DNA of 64,000 nt from Isoperla grammatica (lineage: Eukaryota; Arthropoda; Insecta; Plecoptera; Perlodidae). The position numbers were made by a program, and so were the translations under genes. This document shows positions 11,932-21,789 of the stretch, piece after piece. Below the pieces are notes generated by a model, which was not told the DNA's origin, did no database searches, and saw only the letters and a list, made by a program, of their open reading frames with translations. Position 1 is the first letter of the stretch, and each line of letters opens with the position of its first letter. The DNA is taken from the NCBI GenBank assembly GCA_945910005.1, contig OX246745.1, positions 41,517,449-41,581,448 of the forward strand. Direction: 5' to 3'.

Positions 11932-14109
11932 CAGTGGGATGACTCGCTTCCCAAACATCTAGGAAAAAAGTGGGAAAGATTTGTCACCCAGCTCCCCCTC
12001 TTAAGACTGCTTCAGATCCCCCGTTTTATAAAGGGATCCGCTCCAACACAAAATCAAATAATTGTATTCAGTGATGCCTCCGAGCGCGGCTTTAGTGCAG
12101 TTACCTACCTCCGGACAACAGATCCCTCGGGAATGATTGATGTATTCCTCATAAAGGCAAAAACTAAGGTAGCGCCTATCAAAACCCTCACCATTCCCAA
12201 GTTGGAGTTGTGTGGTGCGGTCCTATTGGCTCGTGTAGTCAAGTCAATTCATACGTTCATCACGTCACTCGCTATCACAGAAATAGTCCTTTATACAGAC
12301 TCTTCAATTGTACATGCCTGGCTGCACATTCCTCCTCATCGGTTGAAGGTTTATGTAGCCAATCGAGTGACAGAAATCCTCGAGACAACGTCTGCTACAA
12401 ACTGGCACCACATTCCCTCGGAACAAAATCCGGCGGATTGCGCTTCGCGTGGAATCGATGTCTCCGACCTACAAAACCATCCCCTCTGGTGGAAAGGCCC
12501 CCCATTTCTTAGAACGCCCATGGATCAATGGAACTTCACACATCAATGCCTACACCAGGAAGACGAACTTCCAGAAATGAAAACTGCACAGACGGCTCTT
12601 GTTACCACAACTCCTTCTCGTTTATTCATTGATTGGATTGAAAGGTTCTCCGCGCTCCTCTCTCTCCAACGTGCCACAGCGTACATTCTTTGGTTCGTCC
12701 ATAACTCACAGGGGAAGTCGGAGCGAACCACAGGACCCATTACCGCTAGGGAGATGAAGACCGCCCTGCGGCTGTGCATCAAACTAGCTCAACAATACTA
12801 TTTTACGACAGAGCTGCAACAACTGTCTAAATCTTCTCCAGTCTCTAGCTCTTTGAACTGCCTAGCACCGTTTCTTGATAAAGACGGACTGTGTAGAATA
12901 GGTGGCCGCATTTGCCATTCTACTCTCCCTTATGACAGGAAACATCCAATCTTACTCCCCAAGAAGAGCCACCTGTCAGAACTAATCGTGGATTACTTGC
13001 ATAAAAGTTACCAACATGTAGGCCCTCGGACACTGCAGTCTCTCCTGGAAAGGCAATACTGGATTCCTGCTGCCCGGAGTTTTATAAGGTCTCGTATTTT
13101 TCGTTGTGTGCCTTGTTATAAACTCCGAATAAAGCCAATTCCGCCAAAGATGGGTGACCTCCCTCATGTGCGAATCACCCCTTCTCGCCCGTTTCTTCGT
13201 TGTGGGATCGACTTTGGAGGTCCTATAATCCTTCGCGAAAGTTTGAGAAGAAGGGCACCAACATCAAAGGCGTATTTTTGTCTCTTTTGCTGCATGGCCA
13301 CTAAGGCGGTGCATTTAGAAGTGGTGTCACACTTATCTACTGAAGCGTTTCTCGCCGCCCTTCAACGATTCGTTTCCCGTAGAGGACTCTGTGTTAAGCT
13401 GTTCTCCGACAATGCAACCAATTTGGTTGGTGCTGATCGCCATCTCAGAGAAGTTTGCCAGTTTCTTAAGAGTTCAAATAACCAAGATACTATCTCTGCA
13501 CTACTTGCCCCAGATGGAATCACTTGGCATTTCAACCCCCCTTCCGCTCCACATTTTGGCGGACTATGGGAGGCTGGGATAAAGTCTACCAAACACCACT
13601 TGCGGAGACTAGTAAAGGAGCAACCTTTGACCTATGAAGAATTCACTACCATCCTAATCAGGATCGAAGGTATCCTTAACTCTCGACCCCTGTGTCCACT
13701 GTCAGCGGATCCCCATGAAAACGATCCTCTCACCCCCGGGCACTTCTTAATCGGGTATCCACTTCTCCAGGTCCCGGAAGAAGACTTCACCGAAAGACCC
13801 ACCAATCGTCTCACCCGATGGAAGCTCACTCAAAAAATTACCCAACATTTATGGAAACGATGGTCGCATGAGTATCTCACAACCCTACAAAGTCGGTCGA
13901 AATGGATTGTACCCAACAAATCATTCGCACCCGGCGACCTTGCCCTAATATATGAGGAGCGATGTCCCCCCGCTCAATGGTTGATGGGACGTATTGCAGC
14001 CGTTCATCCCGGGAAGGACAACATAATACGAGTGGCCACCGTTGACACTAAGAAGGGCTCTTTCAGACGCCCAGTGCACAAATTGGTGCCGTTTCCCCCC
14101 TCGCAATAG
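11932..14109 (+). CDS. BEL RNase H-integrase region of polyprotein (after in-frame stop)
   Basis: This is the same reading frame as the upstream Gag-RT region, separated only by the TAG at 11929-11931; the first ATG after it is at 12133. Numbered from the gag start, RNase H residues are D1061 (VFSDAS), E1105 (KLELCGA) and D1136 (YTDSS), followed by the PADCASRG motif. The integrase shows a His/Cys zinc-binding segment (HKSYQHVGPRT to CVPC) and the catalytic triad D1440 (CGIDFGG), D1506 (FSDNAT) and E1560 (GGLWEAG). The C-terminal segment ends with a basic, Trp-containing domain (QWLMGRI, VHKLVPFP), typical of BEL integrases. All triad residues are present, so damage is confined to the stop and the RT box upstream. 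No separate promoter is seen. Confidence 0.88.
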   Translation, partial: QWDDSLPKHLGKKWERFVTQLPLLRLLQIPRFIKGSAPTQNQIIVFSDASERGFSAVTYLRTTDPSGMIDVFLIKAKTKVAPIKTLTIPKLELCGAVLLARVVKSIHTFITSLAITEIVLYTDSSIVHAWLHIPPHRLKVYVANRVTEILETTSATNWHHIPSEQNPADCASRGIDVSDLQNHPLWWKGPPFLRTPMDQWNFTHQCLHQEDELPEMKTAQTALVTTTPSRLFIDWIERFSALLSLQRATAYILWFVHNSQGKSERTTGPITAREMKTALRLCIKLAQQYYFTTELQQLSKSSPVSSSLNCLAPFLDKDGLCRIGGRICHSTLPYDRKHPILLPKKSHLSELIVDYLHKSYQHVGPRTLQSLLERQYWIPAARSFIRSRIFRCVPCYKLRIKPIPPKMGDLPHVRITPSRPFLRCGIDFGGPIILRESLRRRAPTSKAYFCLFCCMATKAVHLEVVSHLSTEAFLAALQRFVSRRGLCVKLFSDNATNLVGADRHLREVCQFLKSSNNQDTISALLAPDGITWHFNPPSAPHFGGLWEAGIKSTKHHLRRLVKEQPLTYEEFTTILIRIEGILNSRPLCPLSADPHENDPLTPGHFLIGYPLLQVPEEDFTERPTNRLTRWKLTQKITQHLWKRWSHEYLTTLQSRSKWIVPNKSFAPGDLALIYEERCPPAQWLMGRIAAVHPGKDNIIRVATVDTKKGSFRRPVHKLVPFPPSQ

Positions 14110-14222
14110 TTACTTATTCAAGAATTCAAGAAGAGCAGTTTTGTTTATTTTTTCGCCCCCCACCCCTTTTATTTATTTTTTCTACTTTTAAGATTTCGTC
14201 ACCTAAATCTTGGTGGGCGGCA

Positions 14223-14704
14223 TGTTCGGTTTAGGTGTTTGTATTTATTTAGGTTAATATATTTAATCCACTTCCCATTATTACTCTTGATTCACCCCCC
14301 TCCTTCCCCTTCATTTACCCAGTATACGTAATAGTGTTTCGAGAGAATTACGCATCCCTATATGCGCAGTCACGTGATACTATCAGCGTGGACTGCTTAC
14401 CGTGACGACGAGGGAGGACACACTTGCCTGTCAACTATCAACAACAGAACATCGCATACAGAGATACGTGAGTACCCATATATTTCTTGTCTCCCCTCCC
14501 TATGGGTACGCCCCCTTGTTCCCTATCCCTATAATAGTGGATTCGGCCCCAACGTAATTATTACTCGTTTTGTTTTTGGTTTGGTAAGTCATTATTTGTA
14601 TGCACTGTCCAGCCCCCCCCCCTTTTTCCAAGAAGAAGAAAGTTCGGCAAACCCGAACCGGCGAAAATATCAAGTAGGCATAGGACGCACCCACCTACTG
14701 TACA
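14223..14704 (+). repeat. BEL 3' LTR
   Basis: About 482 bp, TGTTCGG to TGTACA. Just upstream, GGTGGGCGGCA (14212-14222) is a short purine-rich run in the position of a polypurine tract. Differences from the 5' LTR are about ten substitutions, a shorter C run and a one-base T deletion. Confidence 0.93.
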
Positions 14705-14709
14705 ATGAT

Positions 14710-14717
14710 TATTAATA

Positions 14718-14795
<78 letters not shown>

Positions 14796-14855
14796 TTATT
14801 ATTAACAACATTATTTTTACTATAATTACAGTTATTATTACTATTATTATTATTA

Positions 14856-14924
<69 letters not shown>

Positions 14925-15005
14925 TTTATTTTATTTTTATTATTATTATTATTATAATTATTATAATTATTATTATAATAATTATTTCTATTATTATTAT
15001 TATTA
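14710..15005. repeat. (ATT)n microsatellite, 3' flank of BEL element
   Basis: Interrupted ATT tract with ATTTTT, AACAAC and TTACAG variants. It encodes apparent poly-Ile/Tyr or poly-Asn frames, which are artefacts. Confidence 0.95.
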
Positions 15006-15278
15006 GGAATGAGCTCTTGGTTTCCCTGTACTGATGTGTTCAAGGAGAAAACAACCAAGTGGATATTAGCGGCTTATGAACCTGATATCAAACTGCTGTT
15101 TATGGTAAAAAATATATTCGCATTATCATTGTGTGCACTGAATTAAGAGGGTTGATGAAGATCGCTAAACCGTGCCCTGATGTACATTAGACAACTATAG
15201 TACCTCCCTTGCCTCTTGCGGAAAACATTGTTGCCATCAAGGTTTGGCGTTATATTTAAAATACGTATTGCAACGTAC

Positions 15279-15509
15279 CGTCCTTTCTGTAGTAGAGGAT
15301 CTCGAAGTGACGTTCCACCCCCAACATCAACGCCTCATTGATAATCTTTGACGTCTGCTTGGAGGTTTGAGGTCCGTGCAGGAAGTCTGTGATCGCAGGA
15401 CGCTGCATTGACTCAGACCGAGAGAAGCCTGACATCCTACAGAACCCATCGGAGCAGTAAATGATCTGCCAGGACCCGTCAAGGACGTTGGCGATAACGA
15501 AGCTTCGAT
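15279..15509 (-). CDS. ERG/Kv11-type potassium channel exon (PAS domain)
   Basis: A 231-nt exon on the minus strand. The acceptor is TTTTGTTCCAG just upstream (15510-15520) and the donor is ACG followed by GTACGT (15273-15278). The 77 residues read through the N-terminal PAS (eag) domain of ether-a-go-go-related channels: SFVIAN, IIYCSDGFC, GFSRSE, MQRP, DFLHGP, and YRKDG at the end. By recollection this aligns without gaps to human KCNH2 residues 27-103 at about half identity, and exon length and both phases equal those of KCNH2 exon 2 (c.77-307). FLHGP and YRKDG favour ERG over EAG or ELK. The protein would be a six-helix voltage-gated K+ channel whose PAS domain tunes deactivation. No neighbouring exon was found in the window, so both flanking introns would be long; a stray duplicated exon is the alternative. 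Confidence 0.9.
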
Positions 15510-15764
15510 CTGGAACAAAACAACAGCCCACTTAGAACAGTAGCTCGTTGGTATTTGTCTGTTCTAAGCGTAGGATCAGCCTCACAACGTTCTAACAGCC
15601 TCTTGGCAATCAAGATTGAGGTACCACTAACAAGTTGTTTATTCCTGGTGGGAACGAAAATACAATGCCCATTTTCCCCAATAGGTTATAAAACCTTTTC
15701 CGGCCTTCAATGTCAATTGCTTTCAATTCAATGCAAATCCAAATTCAAATGAATCAAGCCCATT

Positions 15765-15928
15765 TCAACTGGATTGAATGTTATCACTTCTTGCCGTAGG
15801 AATAAGTAAACGGTGACTTTGGAGCCGTCATAGCAACGAAGCACTCAATAAATTCAAAGTTGTTCTGAATCAGCCTTGTTGATTCTGGCATCTGTCCGCA
15901 GGTGTTCGCACTGTCCAATCATTGATTC
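15765..15928 (+). mobile_element. SINE-A, upstream half (split by LINE-3)
   Basis: Matches the body of SINE-A at 30853-31274 from CACTTCTTG through GTCCGCAGGTG to CAATCATTGATTC. It stops exactly where LINE-3 begins. The tRNA-like head is not recognisable upstream, so this copy is truncated or eroded at its 5' end. Confidence 0.82.
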
Positions 15929-17511
15929 TCTAAAAATGCCGTGGAGTGGTTTACAAGTTTTCTGAAAGATAGGACAATTAAAACAAGGGTTAACGGCACA
16001 CTGTCACACTCACTCACTATCAACTGTGGTATTCCCCAAGGAACAGTTAACGGACCAACAATATTTAACATGTACATTAATGACTTGCCAAAATGTACGA
16101 AGTTCACTAAATTAACGTTGTATGCAGATGACTTCCTTGGTACAATTACTGGCGTTGACTACGACGACCTCACATCAAAAATTGAGGCAGACTATGGTGA
16201 AATAAAAAATTGGTACACACTTAATTTGCTTAAAATGAATGCAAGTAAGACCCAATTAATGCTACTAGGCAAGGATGATAATAATGCACCGCAAATAATA
16301 TCCCTGGATGAGGTAAATATCAAGCCTAGTCTCACAATTAAGCATCTCGGATTTAATATTGACAAACAGCTATTATTCACATCTCACGTAGATAAAATAG
16401 TAGAAAAATGTAGAAAACGCATACATATACTCCGCAAATTAAGTCAATTCTTAGAACCATGGGAAAGTAGGATATTTTACGTAACATGTATACGACCAAT
16501 TATTGAGTATTGCCCGATTATGGTCAGTTCTGTAAATAAAACTTATTCTAACAAATTGGAGTTGATTCAGAATCGAGCACTGCGTGTCTTTATGGTGAAT
16601 CGTAGGCTGAAGGGTGCCAGAGAATATTTCAATATACCTACAATCCAATCTCGCTTAAAATTCCTAACTCTGTTAAGATTCTACGACCTCGTACACTGCG
16701 TGCCTGACACCCGACATCCAGTATTATATACACTGTCCACAAGTAGAGCAGGTCTCCGGTCCCGAACCAACAAAAATTTATTTGTAACACGAGTTAATAA
16801 AGAAAAAAGTGGAGGGAGATCGATCAAGTACAGACTAGCTGTCATGTGGAATAACCTCCCATCAAAACTGAAATTACTTAAAAACAAAATACATTTCAAA
16901 AAAGATTTATCGAAGTTAACTTTACAGTATTAGGAATAAATATTGAAGATGAAGCTGCTGAACGTGTTACAGTATAGTAGAGTGAGAAATATACGGTAGT
17001 ATAGCCTAGCCCTAGCATGTTATTTTAGTGAGTCTTTATCATCTTATTCTATTATTTTATAACTATTAACAAATTGTATTCAATAATTCTAAACATGTTG
17101 TATGTTTTGTATGTTTGTTTGCATAATATTAGGTATTATGTTCCTATATTGAAATGTGTATTATTTGATATTGTACTTAAGCACAGTTTTTAGATAATAG
17201 TCATATATTTAGCTTAGTCATAGTAGGGCATTATATAACTATTGCATTTTATAACTATTAACAAATTGTATTCAATAAGTCTAAACATGTTGTATGTTTT
17301 GTATGTTTGTTTGCATAATATTAGGTCTTCCTATATTGAAATGTGTATTATTTGATATTGTACTTGAGCATAGTTTTTAGATAATACTTATATATTTAGC
17401 TTAGTCATAGTAGGGCATCAAGCATTTTACCTGTAAATATTTAAAATAATATCATACAAATTGTAATGATTTATAGAAACCCTTAAATAAATAATATAAA
17501 AAAAAAAAAAA
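15929..17511 (+). mobile_element. LINE-3: non-LTR retrotransposon inside SINE-A
   Basis: A 5'-truncated element of 1.6 kb made of the RT C-terminal half, a ~560-bp AT-rich 3' UTR and a short poly(A) at 17498-17511. SINE-A reads up to GATTC at 15928 and resumes with ATGTTTCATAC at 17511, so the boundaries are defined by the host repeat. The 3' UTR contains a ~190-bp tandem duplication (17055-17246 and 17247-17420). The RT differs clearly from LINE-1 and LINE-2 (CGIPQGTVNGP, LYADDF), so it is a separate family. Confidence 0.88.
15935..16933 (+). pseudogene. LINE-3 reverse transcriptase, 3' part (truncated)
   Basis: About 330 codons open to a TAG at 16931-16933 with no internal stop; there is no natural start because the 5' part is lost. 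Motifs are CGIPQGTVNGPTIFNMYIN (RT block 4), LYADDF (catalytic aspartates intact), then NASKTQLMLLG and HLGFNIDKQL. The C-terminal region is the basic segment typical of non-LTR RTs. The lack of stops suggests a recent insertion. Endonuclease is absent, so this copy is not autonomous. Confidence 0.87.
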
Positions 17512-17712
17512 TGTTTCATACTTGATATATCGATCTTTGATTGATTATTACTCACTTGCTGGTGGTGTTCAGAGCCTACAGGGTTGGTTTAGTCGCTTTA
17601 AATTAAAAAGTCTCCCACTGAAAATCAGTATTGTTACTGAGTGAGTACTCTTAATTATGAATTTATTTTTATTTACTTATTTATTTATTTATTTATTTAT
17701 GTATTTATTTAT
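17512..17712 (+). mobile_element. SINE-A, downstream half with (TTTA)n tail
   Basis: Continues SINE-A after the LINE-3 poly(A): ATATCGATCTTTGATTG, CTACAGGGTTGGTTTAGTC, TACTGAGTGAGT, then an ATTT-repeat tail at 17660-17712. It fits the end of the intact copy at 31105-31274. Confidence 0.85.
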
Positions 17713-17733
17713 TTACATCAAAACTAAACCACA

Positions 17734-17865
<132 letters not shown>

Positions 17866-19454
17866 GATGAAGTTGAGGTTAAAAAAATTATTAGCGGTAT
17901 GTGTCCTAATAAGCAAGCAGGCATAGATGGTATAAGAGTAAAAGATTTGCAAAGTATCTCTAGTGAGATAAGTCCTGTTATTGCACGTTTAATTAATTTA
18001 TCATTGACTGAGGGCATAGTTCCTGAAAAACTAAAAACATCGATTGTGAGGCCAATTTATAAAAAAGGAAATCACCTTGATTATTCTAATTACAGACCAA
18101 TCGCGTTGTTGCCAAGCATTGAAAAGATTATGGAAAGATACATTGCAAATTGTTTAGTCAAGTACTTAGAAAAATTTAACATTATTAATGAGCATCAATA
18201 TGGATTTCAAAAAGGGAAAAGTACGTCGGATCTACTCTTAAAATTTTCTAATTTGATCAATTCTAAACTTAACAAAAACTGTCACATTTTATGTATGTTC
18301 ATCGACTTTACTAAAGCTTTCGATACCCTAAACCATAGAAAATTGCTGCTTGCTCTTGAACGGATTGGCGTAAGAGGTCCCTTGTTAGCATGGTTTGAAA
18401 ATTATTTGTCAGAAAGGAAAATTATTGTGCGAGTGGGAGAGTTTGATAGCGAAGTTAGATCATGTCAAACGGGGGTACCGCAAGGGTCCATATTGGGGCC
18501 AGTTCTTTATTTAGTTTATGTAAATTTAATGGTACTGTTCATAAAGAGGTGTTTTTCTTTTTGCTTTGCCGATGACACGGCATTGGTAGCAATTCATAAA
18601 AATATAAAATGGCTGAGCTTTATTTGCAGGAGGATTTTATTAACTTGTTGAGGTGGACACATGATGACGGACTAATCATTAATTCAGTTAAAACAAAAAT
18701 AGTACATGTTTCGTCCCCTCATAATATTAATCACAATGAAAGTATAAATATTTTGACCCATTCCTTTGATTGTTTACATAGCAATGTTTGTCAAAATGTT
18801 AGCAGCATCCAATGCATGTGTGAAAGTAAAATTTAAATTGATTCAGTTTACAGCCATCCGTATTTAGGAGTGGACATCGATCAAAACTTTTGCTGGGATG
18901 TGCATATATCACGAGTATGTAGTAGGCTTAGGTCGTGTTTGAATCAACTGTACAAGTTAAAGTTTATACTGCCTTTTAATCTTTTAAGAACGGTTTATAT
19001 TGCGCTTGCTGAGTCCGTCATTTCATACGCCTTGACAGCATGGGGTAATGCTTCGTTTTCAAATATAAAACATATTATTTTACTGCAGAACAGAATGCTT
19101 AGGTTAATATCGTATAATAAACCAAATGATTTATGTTTTACAACAAGTGGGTTATAAAGATTGTGTGATGTCCTTCCTGTTAATACATTATTTATATATA
19201 AATTGGTGTTGAAGTTTTACTACCAGGAAATGTTTAAAAACGTAATAGACCATAGTTTGTATACTCGTGCCAAAAAAGCCGAGTTTTTTAAAATACCTAA
19301 GTTTGACAATAAGTACGGCAAGCGTGCTTTGGAAAATTGTGTGCCATTTAATTTTAATAAGCTTCCCAAAGACCTGAGGAACTTGGATAGTATAAGTACT
19401 GTGAAAAGGGAATTAAAAATGTTTTTGTTACGTGATACTATCGCACTATGTTAA
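17866..19454 (+). pseudogene. LINE-2 reverse transcriptase, decayed
   Basis: Frame 1 covers 17866-18608 with RT motifs KKGNHLDYSNYRPIAL, QYGFQKGKST, FIDFTKAFDTLNH (first catalytic Asp), GVPQGSILGP and FADDTA (catalytic pair intact). Near 18600 the homology moves to another frame (EDFINLLRWTHDDGL onward), so there is a frameshift. In that second frame TAA stops lie at 18834-18836 and 19155-19157 before the C terminus at 19454. The product, if intact, would be a LINE RT; this copy is dead. It starts further upstream in the domain than LINE-1. Confidence 0.9.
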
Positions 19455-19521
19455 TAGCACTTGAAGAGTGCTTAATGTTTTTGAATTTTGTATTATATTA
19501 TATTATTATTTAAATATTTAG
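17866..19521 (+). mobile_element. LINE-2: non-LTR retrotransposon, main part
   Basis: A 5'-truncated element beginning inside an (ATT)n tract with RT-coding sequence to 19454, then AT-rich 3' UTR to about 19521, where a TIR element interrupts it. The 3' UTR, hairpin and poly(A) appear to resume at 23308-23452, followed by ATT repeats. It belongs to the same family as LINE-1 but is older. Confidence 0.82.
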
Positions 19522-19655
19522 TATTACGAAGTCCTGTCCCTGGCCTATACTCCCGCAAAAAAATTGATGTACAGAGAATTTGATTAATGTTACTGTTACA
19601 ATGACCAATAAGCATTAAAAATAGCTTGGGTAGACATTTCAATGTTGTGGCGTTT
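19522..19655. repeat. Left terminal inverted repeat
   Basis: Inverted match to 23175-23307; best conserved block 19552-19589. Similarity weakens where TTACTGTTACAATGACC meets GTGTGTTATACGACC, then returns. Confidence 0.8.
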
Positions 19656-21060
19656 TTAGGTTCAGGGGTGTCCAAATGTGGTACTGTGAAAACCATAAAA
19701 ATATTAATTGAGGTATGTTACCAGTTCAAATAATTAATTATTTTTATAAGGACGTACTCTTTTATACGTAAGCTACCAAATTATACGATTTTTGTATTTT
19801 CAGGGTTATACAAACCAGTTATCTATACATGTTTTGTTTTTATTTCGAGCACAAATTGTATATAGTTTGGCCGCTCTGTAACCCCCCAAACCCTCAAATA
19901 ATGTAAGGTCTAAAGGTGGTTCCGATTACTTTTATATATGTTTTCGATTTTCACTTGCAAGCCAACATGGTTTTGGCGGGTGCATCTATCAGGGTTGTCC
20001 AAATGTGCCACCATACAAATCAATATTAATATTAAATGCAATTCTTGAGAATAAATTAAAATGGTTGTAAGTATATAACCTCAAGCACTTTAATTGCTTA
20101 ATAACATGAATTTTTTATTTTTAAGGGGTGAGAAAAACGTTCTATATACATTTTATGTGAATGTTTTAGGTTAAAATGTATCATATTTGCCCCATCTGTA
20201 ACCCCCCACCCCTCCAATGGTGGAAGGTCTGAAAGTGTGTTTGTATACTTTGATACATGACCTTTTGATTTGTACTTGTTAGCCAAGATGGTTTTTGTGA
20301 GTGCACTTACCAGGGCTATCCAAAATGTCGCAATAATGAGCAATATAAATGATAATTGTGATTTTGACAATATAATGAACATATTTGGAAGTAAGTAACC
20401 TTTAACACATTGAAATTATTAGTTATACATTTTCAGATTTAAAAAGTTGCACAACACAATATATAATATATATAATTTAATAATTTATATACTTAATGTG
20501 TTTACTTTGAGCATAACATGTATAGAGTTTACCCAATTTGTAAGCCCCCGTTCCCCATATGCCGGAAAGTTTGGATCTGTTTTTGGGAACTTTGGTACAC
20601 TGTCTTTCAATTTTAGCTTTTTAACCAACATATGTTTGGTGGATGCACCCACCAGGGGTATCCAAACATGGCGAAATAAGGAGCAATATTGATGTTAATT
20701 GCGATTCTGGACAATAAATTAACATTTTTGGACGTATATAATATTTAACATTCAAAATACTTATTTAAATACATTTTTTCATTGAAGGGGTGCACACAAC
20801 TTTCCATATACATTTTTGGGTTTACTTAAAGTAGATAATATATAGTTTGGCCAGTCTATGACCTCTCATATTACCCACATTGTGGAAGATGATGGAAGCT
20901 GGTTTGAGTACTTGAATACATTGTCTTCGCTTTTTTACTCAAAAGACAACATGTTTTTAGTGGATGCACCCACCAGGGGTGTCAAAATGTGGCATTTCAA
21001 ATGTATATATATAAATATTAATTGCGTTTCTTGAGCGTTTATGGAAGTATGTTTGTTATT
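19656..21060. repeat. Diverged ~330-bp subterminal tandem repeats
   Basis: Five units aligned on a block of the type CAGGGGTGTCCAAATGTGG at about 19663, 19991, 20311, 20653 and 20974, spacing 321-341 bp. Each is preceded by a GCCAACATGG-like and GTGCACCCACC-like segment, and by a run CTGTAACCCCCC. Units differ substantially, so the amplification is old. A minus-strand copy lies near 21640-21740 (TTGGCTAACAAGTGAAAATC). Confidence 0.75.
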
Positions 21061-21789
21061 TTGTGACCTTTAACTGTTCCACCAACTAAGTGACATGCAT
21101 TTGTATCATAAAGGCTACACAATCCTTAAATTAACGTGGTTTTCTTTTAACGACGTTAATTAATGAAAAAAAATTTAATTTGAAATTTAAACAATAACCT
21201 TAAATGGACATTATTCTATGAAAATCACATATTAAAAACAATTTTAATACACAAACGGATATTTCAAGGGTACAAAGAAAAAAATGGCAACTTCTCATCC
21301 TTATTAGCTAATACTGCAAAACATAGCGACCGAAGAAGGATTTTGACGTTTAAAGCGTGATTACCCCTGAAAATGTATTATTAACATGTATAATAAATTA
21401 CTAATTCGTAATTTACTCATCAAAACCTTTCATTAGAGTGGTCGCAAACGACATTTGTGACTAAACAATTTCATGATGTCCAAAAAGACACAGGGTGATA
21501 TCTCGGAAGATTATGGCCATTGGGTCTCAAATAATTTTTAAAATAAGACAATAATATACATAATTATAACTTTACGTAAAACTAACTAATTTCTTACTAC
21601 AAGACTCACAATTAATATTTGTATTATATAGACCAAAATCTTGGCTGTTCCACCAAAGTTGTGTTGGCTAACAAGTGAAAATCAAAATGTAATATTAAGA
21701 GGTACACAAAACCACTTTCAAACCTTCCGCACCGGGGGGGGGCCCATTAGCTGGCCCATGGTCTATTGACAAGGTAGCTTTGATGTTAG

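Larger units (their letters stand above)
8184..14704 (+). mobile_element. BEL/Pao LTR retrotransposon
   Basis: A 6.5-kb element with two LTRs (8184-8671, 14223-14704), a primer-binding site just inside the 5' LTR, one long gag-pol frame (8893-14109) in the BEL order Gag, aspartic protease, RT, RNase H, integrase, and a short purine run before the 3' LTR. Flanking pentamers ATTAT (8179-8183) and ATGAT (14705-14709) may be a 5-bp target duplication with one change, although the site lies in ATT repeats. The LTRs differ by about ten substitutions plus length changes in a C run and a T run, roughly 2%, so the insertion is not brand new. An in-frame stop and an RT active-site change indicate that this copy is defective. 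Confidence 0.95.
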
